The notes under the pieces were generated by a model, which saw nothing but the letters and a program-made list of their open reading frames with translations, was not told where the DNA came from and ran no database searches. DNA of 64,000 nt from Tabrizicola_A sp964393035 (GTDB lineage: Bacteria > Pseudomonadota > Alphaproteobacteria > Rhodobacterales > Rhodobacteraceae), in the NCBI GenBank assembly GCA_964393035.1, contig CAYMRX010000005.1, positions 248,001-312,000 on the forward strand. The letters are read 5' to 3'. Below, one piece after another: positions 1-7,689 of the stretch; the first letter of the stretch is position 1, and the number at the start of each line of letters is the position of its first letter. Made by a program: the position numbers and the translations under genes.

Positions 1-182
1 CCGAAGCCATCAACGCCCGCATTGTTCGAGGCAATGGTCAGGTTCTTGGTGCCCGCCTTGCGGATGGCGGCGATCAACAGTTCCGGGATGCCGCAAAGGC
101 CAAAGCCCCCCGATGCGATGGTCATGCCGTCAAACAGCAGACCCTCAAGTGCTGCATCCGCACTTGGATAGACCTTTTTCAT
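1..182 (-). CDS. 3-oxoacid CoA-transferase subunit A, N-terminal fragment
   Basis: This is the first 60 residues of a gene that runs off the left edge of the window. The translation begins MKKVYPSADAALEGLLFDG and continues with GGFGLCGIPELL, the glycine-rich motif at the start of the alpha subunit of succinyl-CoA:3-ketoacid (ScoA/AtoD-type) CoA-transferases. These enzymes move CoA from succinyl-CoA to acetoacetate during ketone-body or PHA-derived acetoacetate use. The start is fixed by an ATG at 182-180 preceded by a GAGGAGG ribosome-binding site. It is divergent from the PAS-LuxR gene at 311, which may control it. The beta subunit is not visible. Related acetate or butyrate CoA-transferase alpha subunits cannot be excluded from so short a fragment. 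Confidence 0.8.
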   Translation of the reverse strand, partial: MKKVYPSADAALEGLLFDGMTIASGGFGLCGIPELLIAAIRKAGTKNLTIASNNAGVDGF

Positions 183-310
183 GCGAATTTCCTCCTCTGG
201 CCCCAAGTCCGGGATGTGCCGGGCCATGGGGAAGCATGGCGCGATCCTGAAAGATTGCACTTCGCCCCGCCATCCGTAAGAATACGTATGTTGCTACGTA
301 GGGCGCGCGC

Positions 311-883
311 ATGGCCACCACGATCCGGGATTTCGAGAAACTCGCCTTCCGCCATGCGCCGGATGCGACGCTGATTTTGGCGGACCGGGTCATTTTGCGG
401 GCAAGCCTGCGGGTGGAGACGGTGTTCGGCTGGAAGGTGGCGGAACTGGAGGGCCAGTCCATCCGGCTCCTGTATCCCGGCCAGACCGATTTCGAGGTGA
501 TCGGTGCGCGGGCGCGGCGGGCGATGCGGGCGGGCGAGGTGTATCGCGATGAACGCTTCATGCGCCGCAAGGACGGACAGGTGGTGTGGATGGAGGGGCA
601 GGGCACCGCACTGGACCCCGAAGATCCGCTGCGCCTGGCTGTCTGGACCTATCGGCCGATCGAGGCGGGTGCGGGGGTGGTTTCGGGGGCGCTGGGGCCG
701 TTGACCCCGACCGAAAAGAAGATCGCGCGTTATCTGGTGAACGGCTTTACCAGCAAGGAAATCGCCCTTGCGCTGGATTGTTCGCCCCGGACGGTCGAGG
801 TGCATCGTGCCAATATGATCCGCAAGATGGGCGTGAGAAACAGCGCCGAGATGGTGAGCCGCTTGTTGGTTGCGACCGTGTAG
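311..883 (+). CDS. PAS domain / LuxR-type HTH transcriptional regulator
   Basis: The 190-residue protein has a PAS-like sensor fold at roughly residues 10-115 (FGWKVAELEGQSIRLLYP, then RRKDGQVVWMEGQG) and a LuxR/FixJ-type helix-turn-helix at about 125-185 (LTPTEKKIARYLVNGFTSKE followed by SPRTVEVHRANMIRKMG). This arrangement is common in Rhodobacteraceae one-component regulators. It has no receiver domain, so it probably senses a small ligand or redox signal through the PAS fold. It is transcribed divergently from the CoA-transferase gene, with 128 bases between the two starts, which suggests it regulates that gene. The ligand is unknown. Confidence 0.85.
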   Translation: MATTIRDFEKLAFRHAPDATLILADRVILRASLRVETVFGWKVAELEGQSIRLLYPGQTDFEVIGARARRAMRAGEVYRDERFMRRKDGQVVWMEGQGTALDPEDPLRLAVWTYRPIEAGAGVVSGALGPLTPTEKKIARYLVNGFTSKEIALALDCSPRTVEVHRANMIRKMGVRNSAEMVSRLLVATV

Positions 884-926
884 GGGGCTTTACCTTGGCG
901 GGCCGTTCACTATGGTGGCCGCGCCC

Positions 927-1012
927 GCCCGAGTGGTGGAATGGTAGACACAGAAGACTTAAAATCTTTAGGCCGTATGGCCGTGCCGGTTCGAGTCCGG
1001 CCTCGGGCACCA
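927..1012 (+). tRNA. tRNA-Leu (anticodon UAA)
   Basis: An 86-base cloverleaf with a 7-bp acceptor stem (GCCCGAG with CTCGGGC), a long class II variable arm, the T-loop GGTTCGAGTCC and an encoded CCA. The anticodon loop reads CTTAAAA, giving anticodon TAA. The long variable arm and A discriminator fit leucine. Confidence 0.93.
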
Positions 1013-1062
1013 GCAAACGGGCACCAGCAAAGCAGACCACATCAGATTTGAGGACGATGGCG

Positions 1063-1383
1063 ATGATCCTTTACGGCATACCGACCTGCGATACCTGCAA
1101 GAAGGCGCAAAAGGCGCTGGAGGCGGCAGGCCATGCCGTGACCTTCCGGGACATTCGCAAAGATCCGCTGATGGCAACGGAAATTGCCGAGATTGTCGGT
1201 GAATTTGGCGGCCGGATCATCAACAAGCAGTCGACGACCTATCGCGGATTTTCCGATTTCCTGCGCGAATCTGAACCCGAGGCGCAGATCGCTGCACAGC
1301 CGACCGTGATGAAACGCCCGCTTATCAAAGCCGATCGCTGGCATCTGGGGTGGGATGCGGATGTGCAGGCCGCGCTCTTGTAA
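1063..1383 (+). CDS. ArsC/Spx-family thioredoxin-fold protein (YffB-like)
   Basis: A 106-residue protein that opens MILYGIPTCDTCKKAQKAL, a thioredoxin fold with a CxxC pair (CDTC) close to the N-terminus, followed by an ArsC-like C-terminal half (RPLIKADRWHLGWD). This pattern fits the Spx/MgsR/YffB branch rather than a true arsenate reductase, whose RPI loop and neighbouring ars genes are absent. A GAGG ribosome-binding site at 1050-1053 lies nine bases before ATG 1063. An in-frame ATG at 1057 is possible but too close to that site. It follows tRNA-Leu and has no obvious partner. The exact redox role is unknown. Confidence 0.8.
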   Translation: MILYGIPTCDTCKKAQKALEAAGHAVTFRDIRKDPLMATEIAEIVGEFGGRIINKQSTTYRGFSDFLRESEPEAQIAAQPTVMKRPLIKADRWHLGWDADVQAALL

Positions 1384-1392
1384 TCCCAAATG

Positions 1393-1414
1393 AAAACGGC
1401 CCCGCAAGGGGCCG
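1393..1414 (-). terminator. Rho-independent terminator of the cold-shock gene
   Basis: A perfect 7-bp stem (CGGCCCC 1397-1403, GGGGCCG 1408-1414) with a GCAA loop. Read on the minus strand it is followed by a run of four T, so it serves the cold-shock gene. It also sits just after the ArsC-like gene on the other strand. Confidence 0.75.
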
Positions 1415-1437
1415 ATTCCAGGAATTTCCAGATCAGG

Positions 1438-1644
1438 TCAAAGCAGGCGCAGATCGCCGGCCGATTCCTTGCCGTCGCGGCCAGATTGCAGCTCGTAGCC
1501 GATTTTCTGGTTGTCGTTCAGGCCTTTAAGACCCGCACGTTCCACCGCAGAGATATGCACAAACACATCCTTGCCGCCATTATCGGGGGCGATAAAGCCA
1601 TAACCCTTGGTGCTGTTGAACCATTTCACGGTGCCGGTCGGCAT
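1438..1644 (-). CDS. Cold-shock domain protein (CspA family)
   Basis: A 68-residue single-domain OB-fold protein: MPTGTVKWFNSTKGYGFIAP contains the RNP1-type GYGFI motif, followed by the RNP2 motif DVFVHISA. CspA-family proteins bind single-stranded RNA and DNA and melt mRNA secondary structure. A TAGGAGA ribosome-binding site lies just upstream of the ATG at 1644. A terminator follows the stop codon, so it is probably monocistronic. The long untranslated region upstream (see 1645-1944) is compatible with the post-transcriptional control known for this family. Cold induction itself cannot be judged from sequence. Confidence 0.95.
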   Translation of the reverse strand: MPTGTVKWFNSTKGYGFIAPDNGGKDVFVHISAVERAGLKGLNDNQKIGYELQSGRDGKESAGDLRLL

Positions 1645-1944
1645 TCCGTCTCTCCTATCTCAACCCTCCCGGGGCGTGATTGCCGCGGGCCGTGCAAGCA
1701 GGTCTTCTTGGGCCACGATAGGCGGTCAGAAAGTCTGTCGTCACTTTGAAAATCATGCCAAAGCTGTCGCCAAAATCAAGCGCGGAATCCATTGGCGAAG
1801 TTCCAACGGCAAAAGGCTGAGAAAAACGATGCGAAATGCGGCATCTGTTGCACGCTTGCGGGGGCGTTTCAGGGGGGTGCATCGCCCACCGCCCATGAAA
1901 AACGCCGCCCCCATAGGGCGGCGTTTTTCTGCCTTGGATCTGGA
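1645..1944. other. Intergenic region between cspA-like gene and thrS
   Basis: About 300 bases without a credible gene. The part next to 1644 should hold the promoter and leader of the minus-strand cold-shock gene, with its ribosome-binding site at about 1650-1657. The distal part holds the thrS terminator at 1898-1928. No further structure stands out. Confidence 0.6.
1898..1928. terminator. Bidirectional Rho-independent terminator after thrS
   Basis: A perfect 8-bp GC stem (CGCCGCCC 1903-1910, GGGCGGCG 1916-1923) with a CCATA loop, flanked by five A on the left and five T on the right. It would terminate in either direction and lies 17 bases beyond the thrS stop codon. Confidence 0.85.
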
Positions 1945-3888
1945 TCAATGCGAGGGCGGCAGGGCATCCAGCCCAAAGAGCGCCACCGCCTGATCGAAGC
2001 TGATGGTTTCCGTCCGCGTCTCGCCCAGACGGCGGACGGAGACGGTGCGATCTTCCACCTCTTTCATGCCGATGGCGAGGATCACCGGAACCTTGCCGAC
2101 CGAATGTTCGCGGACCTTGTAGTTGATCTTTTCATTCCGCGTGTCGGCTTCGGCCCGCACGCCCGCCTTTTTCAGCGCGTTGACCACCTCATAGACGTAT
2201 GGATCGGCATCCGAGACGATGGAGGCCACCACCACCTGACGCGGCGCCAGCCAGAACGGGAACTTGCCGGCGTAGTTTTCGATCAGGATACCGATGAAAC
2301 GCTCGAACGAGCCAAGGATCGCGCGGTGGAGCATCACGGGGCGGTGCTTGGCCCCATCTTCGCCGACAAACTCCGCATCCAGCCGGTTCGGCAGGTTGAA
2401 GTCGGCCTGGAAGGTGCCGCACTGCCATTCACGGCCAATCGCGTCGGTCAGCTTGAAATCGAGCTTCGGACCGTAGAAGGCGCCGTCGCCTGCGTTGATC
2501 TCATAGGGCAGGCCCAGACCTTCGATCGCCTTTTGCAGGGCGTTCTCGGCCTTGTCCCACACCTCATCGGAGCCCACGCGCACCTCTGGGCGGGTCGACA
2601 GCTTGATGTCGAATTTCTCGAACCCGAGGTCCTTGTAGACGCTGGACAGAAGCGCGATGAAGCCCGCGCATTCGGCCTCGATCTGATCCTCGGTGCAGAA
2701 GATATGCGCGTCGTCCTGCGTGAAGCCACGCACGCGCATCAGACCGTGCATGGAGCCTGAGGATTCGTAGCGGTGGCACGAGCCAAACTCGGCCAGACGC
2801 AGCGGCAGGTCGCGGTAGGACTTCAGGCCCTGATTGAACACCTGCACATGGCAGGGGCAGTTCATTGGCTTCAGCGCGTTGATGCGCTTTTCCTTCGCAC
2901 CTTCCTCGTCCACCTCGACGATGAACATGTTCTCGCGGTAGGCCTCCCAATGGCCCGACTTTTCCCAAAGGATGCGGTCCACCACCTGCGGCGTCTTGAT
3001 TTCCTTGTAGCCCGCCACGCGCAGCCGCCCGCGCATGTAATCCTCAAGCTGGCGATAGATCGTCCAGCCGTTCGGATGCCAGAACACCATGCCCGGGGCT
3101 TCGTCCTGAATATGGAACAGCTCCATCTCGCGGCCAAGCTTGCGATGGTCGCGCTTGGCGGCCTCTTCCAGCATGGTCATATGGGCTTTCAGGTCATCGC
3201 GGTTCTTGAAGGCAAGGCCATAGATGCGCTGGAGCATCGGCCGCGAGGCATCGCCCAGCCAATAGGCCCCGGCCACATGGGTCAGCTTGAAGGCATCGGC
3301 GGGAACCTGGCCCGTATGGGCCAGATGCGGGCCACGGCAAAGGTCTTGCCAGGCCCCATGCCAATACATCCGCAGGTCTTCGCCCTCGGGGATGCGGTTG
3401 ATAAGCTCGATCTTGAAGGGCTCGCCGCGATCTTCGTAATAGGCGATGGCGCGGGCGCGGTCCCAGACCTCGGTTTTCACCGGATCGCGGGCGTTGATGA
3501 TCTGCTTCATCTTGGCCTCAATCGCGCCCAGATCTTCGGGCGTGAAGGGTTCGGCGCGGTCAAAGTCGTAAAACCAGCCGTAGTCGCGCACCGGGCCGAT
3601 GGTGACCTTTACGTCGGGCCAGATTTCCTGCACGGCGCGGGCCATGATATGGGCGCAGTCGTGGCGGATCAGTTCCAGCGCCTGCGCATCATCGGCCATG
3701 GTGTGGATGCCGATGCTGGCGTCCGTGGTGATCGGCCATTGCAGATCGTAATGCGCGCCGTTGACGGTGGCGGAAATGGCCTTTTTGGCCAGACCGGGGG
3801 CGATGGACAACGCCACTTCGGCGGCGGTCACGCCGGGCGCATAGTCGCGCTTGTTGCCATCGGGGAAGGTGAGGGAGATATGGGCCAT
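1945..3888 (-). CDS. thrS: Threonyl-tRNA synthetase
   Basis: At 647 residues this is full length for ThrRS, the class II synthetase that charges tRNA-Thr. In order it has an N-terminal TGS domain (residues 1-60), a second additional domain with the editing-site HxxxH (HDCAHIMA, about residue 79), the catalytic core with MNCPCHVQVF (zinc-ligand Cys) and RYESSGSMHGLMRVRGFTQD (motif 2 and its loop), motif 3 (LHRAILGSFERFIGIL), and a C-terminal anticodon-binding domain. The start at 3888 is supported by GAGGA eight bases upstream. It is followed by a strong terminator and appears to be transcribed alone. No T-box is expected in this lineage and none was recognised. Confidence 0.98.
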   Translation of the reverse strand: MAHISLTFPDGNKRDYAPGVTAAEVALSIAPGLAKKAISATVNGAHYDLQWPITTDASIGIHTMADDAQALELIRHDCAHIMARAVQEIWPDVKVTIGPVRDYGWFYDFDRAEPFTPEDLGAIEAKMKQIINARDPVKTEVWDRARAIAYYEDRGEPFKIELINRIPEGEDLRMYWHGAWQDLCRGPHLAHTGQVPADAFKLTHVAGAYWLGDASRPMLQRIYGLAFKNRDDLKAHMTMLEEAAKRDHRKLGREMELFHIQDEAPGMVFWHPNGWTIYRQLEDYMRGRLRVAGYKEIKTPQVVDRILWEKSGHWEAYRENMFIVEVDEEGAKEKRINALKPMNCPCHVQVFNQGLKSYRDLPLRLAEFGSCHRYESSGSMHGLMRVRGFTQDDAHIFCTEDQIEAECAGFIALLSSVYKDLGFEKFDIKLSTRPEVRVGSDEVWDKAENALQKAIEGLGLPYEINAGDGAFYGPKLDFKLTDAIGREWQCGTFQADFNLPNRLDAEFVGEDGAKHRPVMLHRAILGSFERFIGILIENYAGKFPFWLAPRQVVVASIVSDADPYVYEVVNALKKAGVRAEADTRNEKINYKVREHSVGKVPVILAIGMKEVEDRTVSVRRLGETRTETISFDQAVALFGLDALPPSH

Positions 3889-4037
3889 GGCCTGATCCTC
3901 GTCGTTTGGCGCCTACGAAACGCCCGGTTGCGGGTTATGTGCGGCGCTGTTTGACGCCTGGCCTTGGCGGCGTCAAGATAGGGGGACAGAAAATGCAACT
4001 GGATGACGGTATTACGGGGCCGTTTTAAGGGGCGGTG

Positions 4038-4694
4038 ATGCGATCATTTGCGGAAATTCTGGCAATCGCGGCGGGGCGCAAAGGCGGGGAGGCGGCTGTC
4101 TTTGCCGATATTCCGGTGGCAAAAACCGCCGATCAGCTTGCCGCGATCCCCGATGACCGCTGGCTGGCCGCCATGGCGCAATGGATTTTCCGGGCGGGCA
4201 TTTCCTGGACCGTGGTCGAGGCGAAATGGCCGGGCATCGAGGAGGCGTTCGGCGGCTTTGCCATTGGCCCCTTGTCGATGATGCAGGAGGACTGGCTGGA
4301 GGCTCTGCTTGCCGACAAGCGGGTGATCCGCGCCGGGCCGAAAATTCTGGCGATCCGCGACAATGCGGCCTTTCTGCGCGAGGTGGGCGGGTTTGGCCGC
4401 AAGGTGGGCGACTGGCCTGCCGAAGATTTCGCCGGGCTGGTGCTGTGGCTGCAAAAATCGGGCAGCCGCCTGGGGGGCATGACCGCGCCTTACATGCTGC
4501 GGCATATGGGCAAGGACAGCTACATCCCAAGCCGCGATGTGGTGGCGCGATTGGTGGCCGAAGGGGTCGCCGACAAGGCGCCCTCCTCGCCCAAATCCTG
4601 GGTGGCGGTGCAGGGAGCGTTCAACCAGTGGCGGGCGGAAAGTGGCTTGCCTTTGACCACGATCAGCCGGGTTTTGGCGCAATCTGTCGGCTAG
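4038..4694 (+). CDS. DNA-3-methyladenine glycosylase I-like protein
   Basis: A 218-residue protein of the HhH-GPD superfamily resembling Tag-type 3-methyladenine glycosylases, which remove alkylated adenines in base-excision repair. Visible family features are the WIFRAGISWTVVEAKWPGIE segment and the region GGFGRKVGDWPAEDFAGL. Compared with classical Tag (about 187 residues) it is longer, and the Cys/His zinc ligands of the Tag termini are not seen, so it may be a divergent subfamily with altered specificity. ATG 4038 is preferred because AAGGGG lies five bases upstream. A GTG at 4035 is also in frame. The neighbours give no functional hint. Confidence 0.65.
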   Translation: MRSFAEILAIAAGRKGGEAAVFADIPVAKTADQLAAIPDDRWLAAMAQWIFRAGISWTVVEAKWPGIEEAFGGFAIGPLSMMQEDWLEALLADKRVIRAGPKILAIRDNAAFLREVGGFGRKVGDWPAEDFAGLVLWLQKSGSRLGGMTAPYMLRHMGKDSYIPSRDVVARLVAEGVADKAPSSPKSWVAVQGAFNQWRAESGLPLTTISRVLAQSVG

Positions 4695-4780
4695 GGCGTT
4701 CAGGTTTTCGTTGAAAGCTGCAATCGTGGCTGACAGCGCCGCACGGGGGCGCTAAACCCGTCGCCAAACGAGGAAAAATC

Positions 4781-5542
4781 ATGCCCGATTGGTTCACCAC
4801 CCCCGCTGGCCGCAGGCTTGCCTATCACCAGACCAAAGCGACCGGGGCAGGGATAGGCTTGCCGGGCGTTGTTTTCTTGGGCGGTTACAAATCCGACATG
4901 ACCGGAACCAAGGCCGTGCATTTGCAGGCTTGGGCCGAAGCGACGGGCCGGGCCTTTTTGCGCTTTGACTATTCGGGGCATGGGCAATCTTCGGGGCGGT
5001 TCGAAGACGGCGGCATTGGCGATTGGTTTGCCGATGCAAGCGCCATCATCGAAGGTCTGACGGTCGGGCCGCAGGTGCTGGTCGGCTCGTCGATGGGGGG
5101 CTGGATTTCGCTTTTGGTCGCCCGCGCGCTGCCGGCAAGGGTTGCGGGTCTGGTCGGTGTGGCGGCGGCCCCTGATTTTACCGAAGATCTGATGTGGGGC
5201 AGCTATTCCGAGGCGCAGAAAGCCCTGTTGCACAGCCAAGGCTGGCTGGCCGAACCGTCGGAATATTCCGATGAGCCGAACATAATCACCAAAACCTTCC
5301 TTGACGATGGCGCCAACCATCTGGTGCTGCGCAGCCCCTTGGCTCTGCCGTTCCCGGTGCGGCTGTTGCAAGGCACGGCGGATGTCGATGTGCCGCCCGG
5401 CGTTGCGCTGCGGTTGATGGAGCATGCCGACAGCCCCGATCTGCGTCTGACGCTGGTCAAGGGGGCGGACCACCGCTTTTCGACGCCGGCCTGTCTGGAC
5501 CTGATCTCTGCCGCGATCGCCGAGGTGTCTGGCCATGCATGA
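4781..5542 (+). CDS. Alpha/beta-fold hydrolase
   Basis: A 253-residue alpha/beta hydrolase. The nucleophile elbow GSSMGG places the catalytic serine at residue 104. A candidate acid lies in QGTADVDVPP, and the histidine in KGADHRFS near residue 230. FDYSGHGQSSG in the N-terminal third is typical of the family. The substrate cannot be predicted; BAAT or dienelactone-type esterases and lipases are possible. Its last eight bases overlap the start of the next hydrolase gene, so the two are co-transcribed and probably translationally coupled. The neighbouring PHA depolymerase gene lies on the opposite strand, so a link to PHA turnover is speculative. Confidence 0.85.
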   Translation: MPDWFTTPAGRRLAYHQTKATGAGIGLPGVVFLGGYKSDMTGTKAVHLQAWAEATGRAFLRFDYSGHGQSSGRFEDGGIGDWFADASAIIEGLTVGPQVLVGSSMGGWISLLVARALPARVAGLVGVAAAPDFTEDLMWGSYSEAQKALLHSQGWLAEPSEYSDEPNIITKTFLDDGANHLVLRSPLALPFPVRLLQGTADVDVPPGVALRLMEHADSPDLRLTLVKGADHRFSTPACLDLISAAIAEVSGHA

Positions 5543-6275
5543 ACCCTTGGTGATGATCCCCGGCCTGATGGCCGATGCCCGGCTTTTTTTGCCGCAGATG
5601 GTGCGGCTTGGGGCCGAGCGTCACTGCCATGTCTGCATCGCCGCGCAAGGTGAAACGGTCGAACAGATGTCCGAGGCGCTGATGCCCGGCCTGCCCGAGA
5701 AATTTGCCCTGATCGGGCATGGCTTGGGCGGCGATATCGCGCTGGATATCATCCGGCGGGTGCCGCACCGGGTGACGCGCGTGGTGCTGATGGCGACCGA
5801 TCCTTTGTCCGAAGCGCCTTCCTTGGCGGCCGAACGTGAAACCCGCATGGTCATGGCCCGCGCCGGGCGGCTGGTGGATGCGATGGCGCAGGAAATCCCC
5901 GAAGCGGCGATTGCGGTCAGCCCGTGGCAGGGTGAAATCATGGCATTGGTCAAGGATATGGCGCTGGGTCTGGGCGAGGGGGTCTTCCTGCGCCAGTCGC
6001 GCGCGCTGCAACGCCGCCCGGATCAACAAAAGACCATGCGCAAGGTGCGTCTGCCCGGTTTGGTCTTGGCCGGGCGGCAGGACACGCTGGTGCCGCTGCG
6101 CCGTCAGGAATTCACCGCAAGCCTGATGCCCTATGGCCAGTTCCAGATCATCGAGGATGCAGGCCACCTTGCCTCGCTTGAACAGCCCGAAGCGGTGTCC
6201 GAGGTAGTCGAGGCGTTTCTCAACGGACCGATGATGCTGCATCATCGAGGATGCAGGCCACCTTGCCTCGCTTGA
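5535..6275 (+). CDS. Alpha/beta-fold hydrolase lacking the nucleophilic serine, 3' end altered by duplication
   Basis: A 246-residue alpha/beta hydrolase related to its upstream neighbour. The nucleophile elbow reads GHGLGG: residue 63, where the family carries Ser, is Gly (codon GGC, one transition from AGC). The acid (GRQDTLVP) and histidine (EDAGHLASLE) remain. The 3' end lies in an exact 94-bp tandem duplication (6147-6334). Because 94 is not a multiple of three, the original ending (MMLR, stop at 6337-6339) is replaced by a shifted tail ending HHRGCRPPCLA. Without the duplication the gene would converge on phaZ with overlapping stop codons. It may be a non-catalytic paralogue or a gene in early decay. 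The ATG at 5535 overlaps the previous gene by eight bases. Confidence 0.8.
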   Translation: MHEPLVMIPGLMADARLFLPQMVRLGAERHCHVCIAAQGETVEQMSEALMPGLPEKFALIGHGLGGDIALDIIRRVPHRVTRVVLMATDPLSEAPSLAAERETRMVMARAGRLVDAMAQEIPEAAIAVSPWQGEIMALVKDMALGLGEGVFLRQSRALQRRPDQQKTMRKVRLPGLVLAGRQDTLVPLRRQEFTASLMPYGQFQIIEDAGHLASLEQPEAVSEVVEAFLNGPMMLHHRGCRPPCLA

Positions 6276-6334
6276 ACAGCCCGAAGCGGTGTCCGAGGTA
6301 GTCGAGGCGTTTCTCAACGGACCGATGATGCTGC
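6147..6334. repeat. Exact 94-bp tandem duplication
   Basis: Bases 6147-6240 are repeated without change at 6241-6334. The unit covers the last part of the alpha/beta hydrolase gene, including its histidine motif. The internal junction forms a short palindrome, GATGATG-CTG-CATCATC (6230-6246). Perfect identity implies a very recent event or an assembly error. Confidence 0.95.
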
Positions 6335-6335
6335 G

Positions 6336-7610
6336 TTAAGCCTTGACGGTCTTCAGCCGGGGTTTGGTCGCCGGTTCGGCGCCGGAATTGGCGTCGATGA
6401 AACGCAGAACCAAGGGACGGATGTTCAGGCGCCAGCTTTTCCCGGCGAAAATCCCGTAGTGACCGGCATCAGGCTCGAGATGCTGGGCTTTCAGATGGTC
6501 GGGCAGGCCGGTGCAAAGTTTCAGCGCGGCGACGCATTGGCCGGGGGCGGAAATGTCGTCCTTCTCGCCCTCAACTGTTTTCACCGCAACGCGTGTGATC
6601 GCGCCCAGATCCACCTTCTTGCCCGCGACGACAAATTCGTTGCGTGCAATTTCACGATTTTTGAAAATGCGTTCGACGGTGGAAAGGTAGAACTCCGCCG
6701 TCATGTCCATCACGGCGAGGTATTCGTCATAGAAGCGGTTATGCGCGTCATGGTCGGCCGCCTCCCCACGGGCAACCCGCAGGATCTGTTCGGAAAACGC
6801 TTTCGAATGGCGTTCGGCATTCATCGACATGAAACTTTGCAGTTGCAGCAATCCGGGGTAAACCATGCGGCCAACCCCTTTGTATTTGAAGCCCACGCGC
6901 TGGATGGCGATCTGCTCCAACTGGCCCATGGTGATTCGGCGGCCGAAGTCGGTGACGTCGGTGGCGGCGGCATCCGGGTCGATCGGGCCGCCGATCAGCG
7001 TCAGGCTGCGCGGCTGGGCGTCGGGGTCTTCCCCCGCGAGATAGGCGGTGGCGGCCAAGGTCAGCGGCGCGGGCTGGCACACGGCGATCACATGGGTATC
7101 CGGCCCAAGGGTGCGCATGAATTCAACCAGATAGAGCGTGTAATCTTCGACGTCGAACTTGCCGGCAGAGACGGGAATATCGCGCGCATTGTGCCAATCG
7201 GTCACAAAAACGTCGGCATCGGGCAGCAGGCTGGCCACGGTAGACCGCAGAAGGGTGGCGTAATGCCCAGACATCGGGGCCACCAGCAGGATTTTTCGCG
7301 CCATCGGCGCCCGGCGGCGCACAAAGAACTGCACCAGATTGCCAAAGGGCTTTTCTACAACGATGTTGACGTCGACCAGGTGATCTTGCCCATCCGGGCC
7401 GGGAATGGAGCGGATGCCCCAATCCGGCTTGGTCACCATGCGGGCAAAGGACCGCTCCGTCACCTCGCCCCAGGCGGCCATGATGTTCAGCATCGGGTTC
7501 AGCGTCATCGAAAACGCCGGATAGCTGGCCATGGCCCGCGCGGTTGCACCCATCCACTCATTCGTGTTGCGAATGCTTTCCATCAGGTCATAGGTGGCCA
7601 TATACTTCAT
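6336..7610 (-). CDS. phaZ: Intracellular polyhydroxyalkanoate depolymerase
   Basis: A 424-residue intracellular depolymerase that hydrolyses the amorphous poly(3-hydroxybutyrate) core of storage granules. The lipase-box-like motif AVCQPAP carries a cysteine (about residue 178) as nucleophile, as known for the cytoplasmic PhaZ family. APMSGHYATLLR is a conserved oxyanion-region signature, and the catalytic His lies in EPDAGHYGIFAG near the C-terminus. The start at 7610 is preferred because AGGAGA lies just upstream. Longer in-frame extensions lack a ribosome-binding site. It is divergent from phaC with only 79 bases between starts, and that gap contains a PhaR-type operator. Confidence 0.94.
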   Translation of the reverse strand: MKYMATYDLMESIRNTNEWMGATARAMASYPAFSMTLNPMLNIMAAWGEVTERSFARMVTKPDWGIRSIPGPDGQDHLVDVNIVVEKPFGNLVQFFVRRRAPMARKILLVAPMSGHYATLLRSTVASLLPDADVFVTDWHNARDIPVSAGKFDVEDYTLYLVEFMRTLGPDTHVIAVCQPAPLTLAATAYLAGEDPDAQPRSLTLIGGPIDPDAAATDVTDFGRRITMGQLEQIAIQRVGFKYKGVGRMVYPGLLQLQSFMSMNAERHSKAFSEQILRVARGEAADHDAHNRFYDEYLAVMDMTAEFYLSTVERIFKNREIARNEFVVAGKKVDLGAITRVAVKTVEGEKDDISAPGQCVAALKLCTGLPDHLKAQHLEPDAGHYGIFAGKSWRLNIRPLVLRFIDANSGAEPATKPRLKTVKA

Positions 7611-7663
7611 GGGCGTCTCCTGGGCCGGTTGCGGCCGCATCCCAAGGAGGGGAGGGCGCAATG

Positions 7664-7674
7664 CTGCATAGCAG
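7664..7674. promoter_or_regulatory. Predicted PhaR operator in the phaZ/phaC divergent promoter region
   Basis: CTGCATAGCAG is an exact match to the TGC-rich palindrome CTGC-N3-GCAG reported for PhaR in related bacteria. The dyad extends one more base pair on each side. It lies 54 bases before the phaZ start and 16 before the phaC start, so one site could repress both genes. Confidence 0.7.
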
Positions 7675-7689
7675 CGAGATTAGGGGCGA

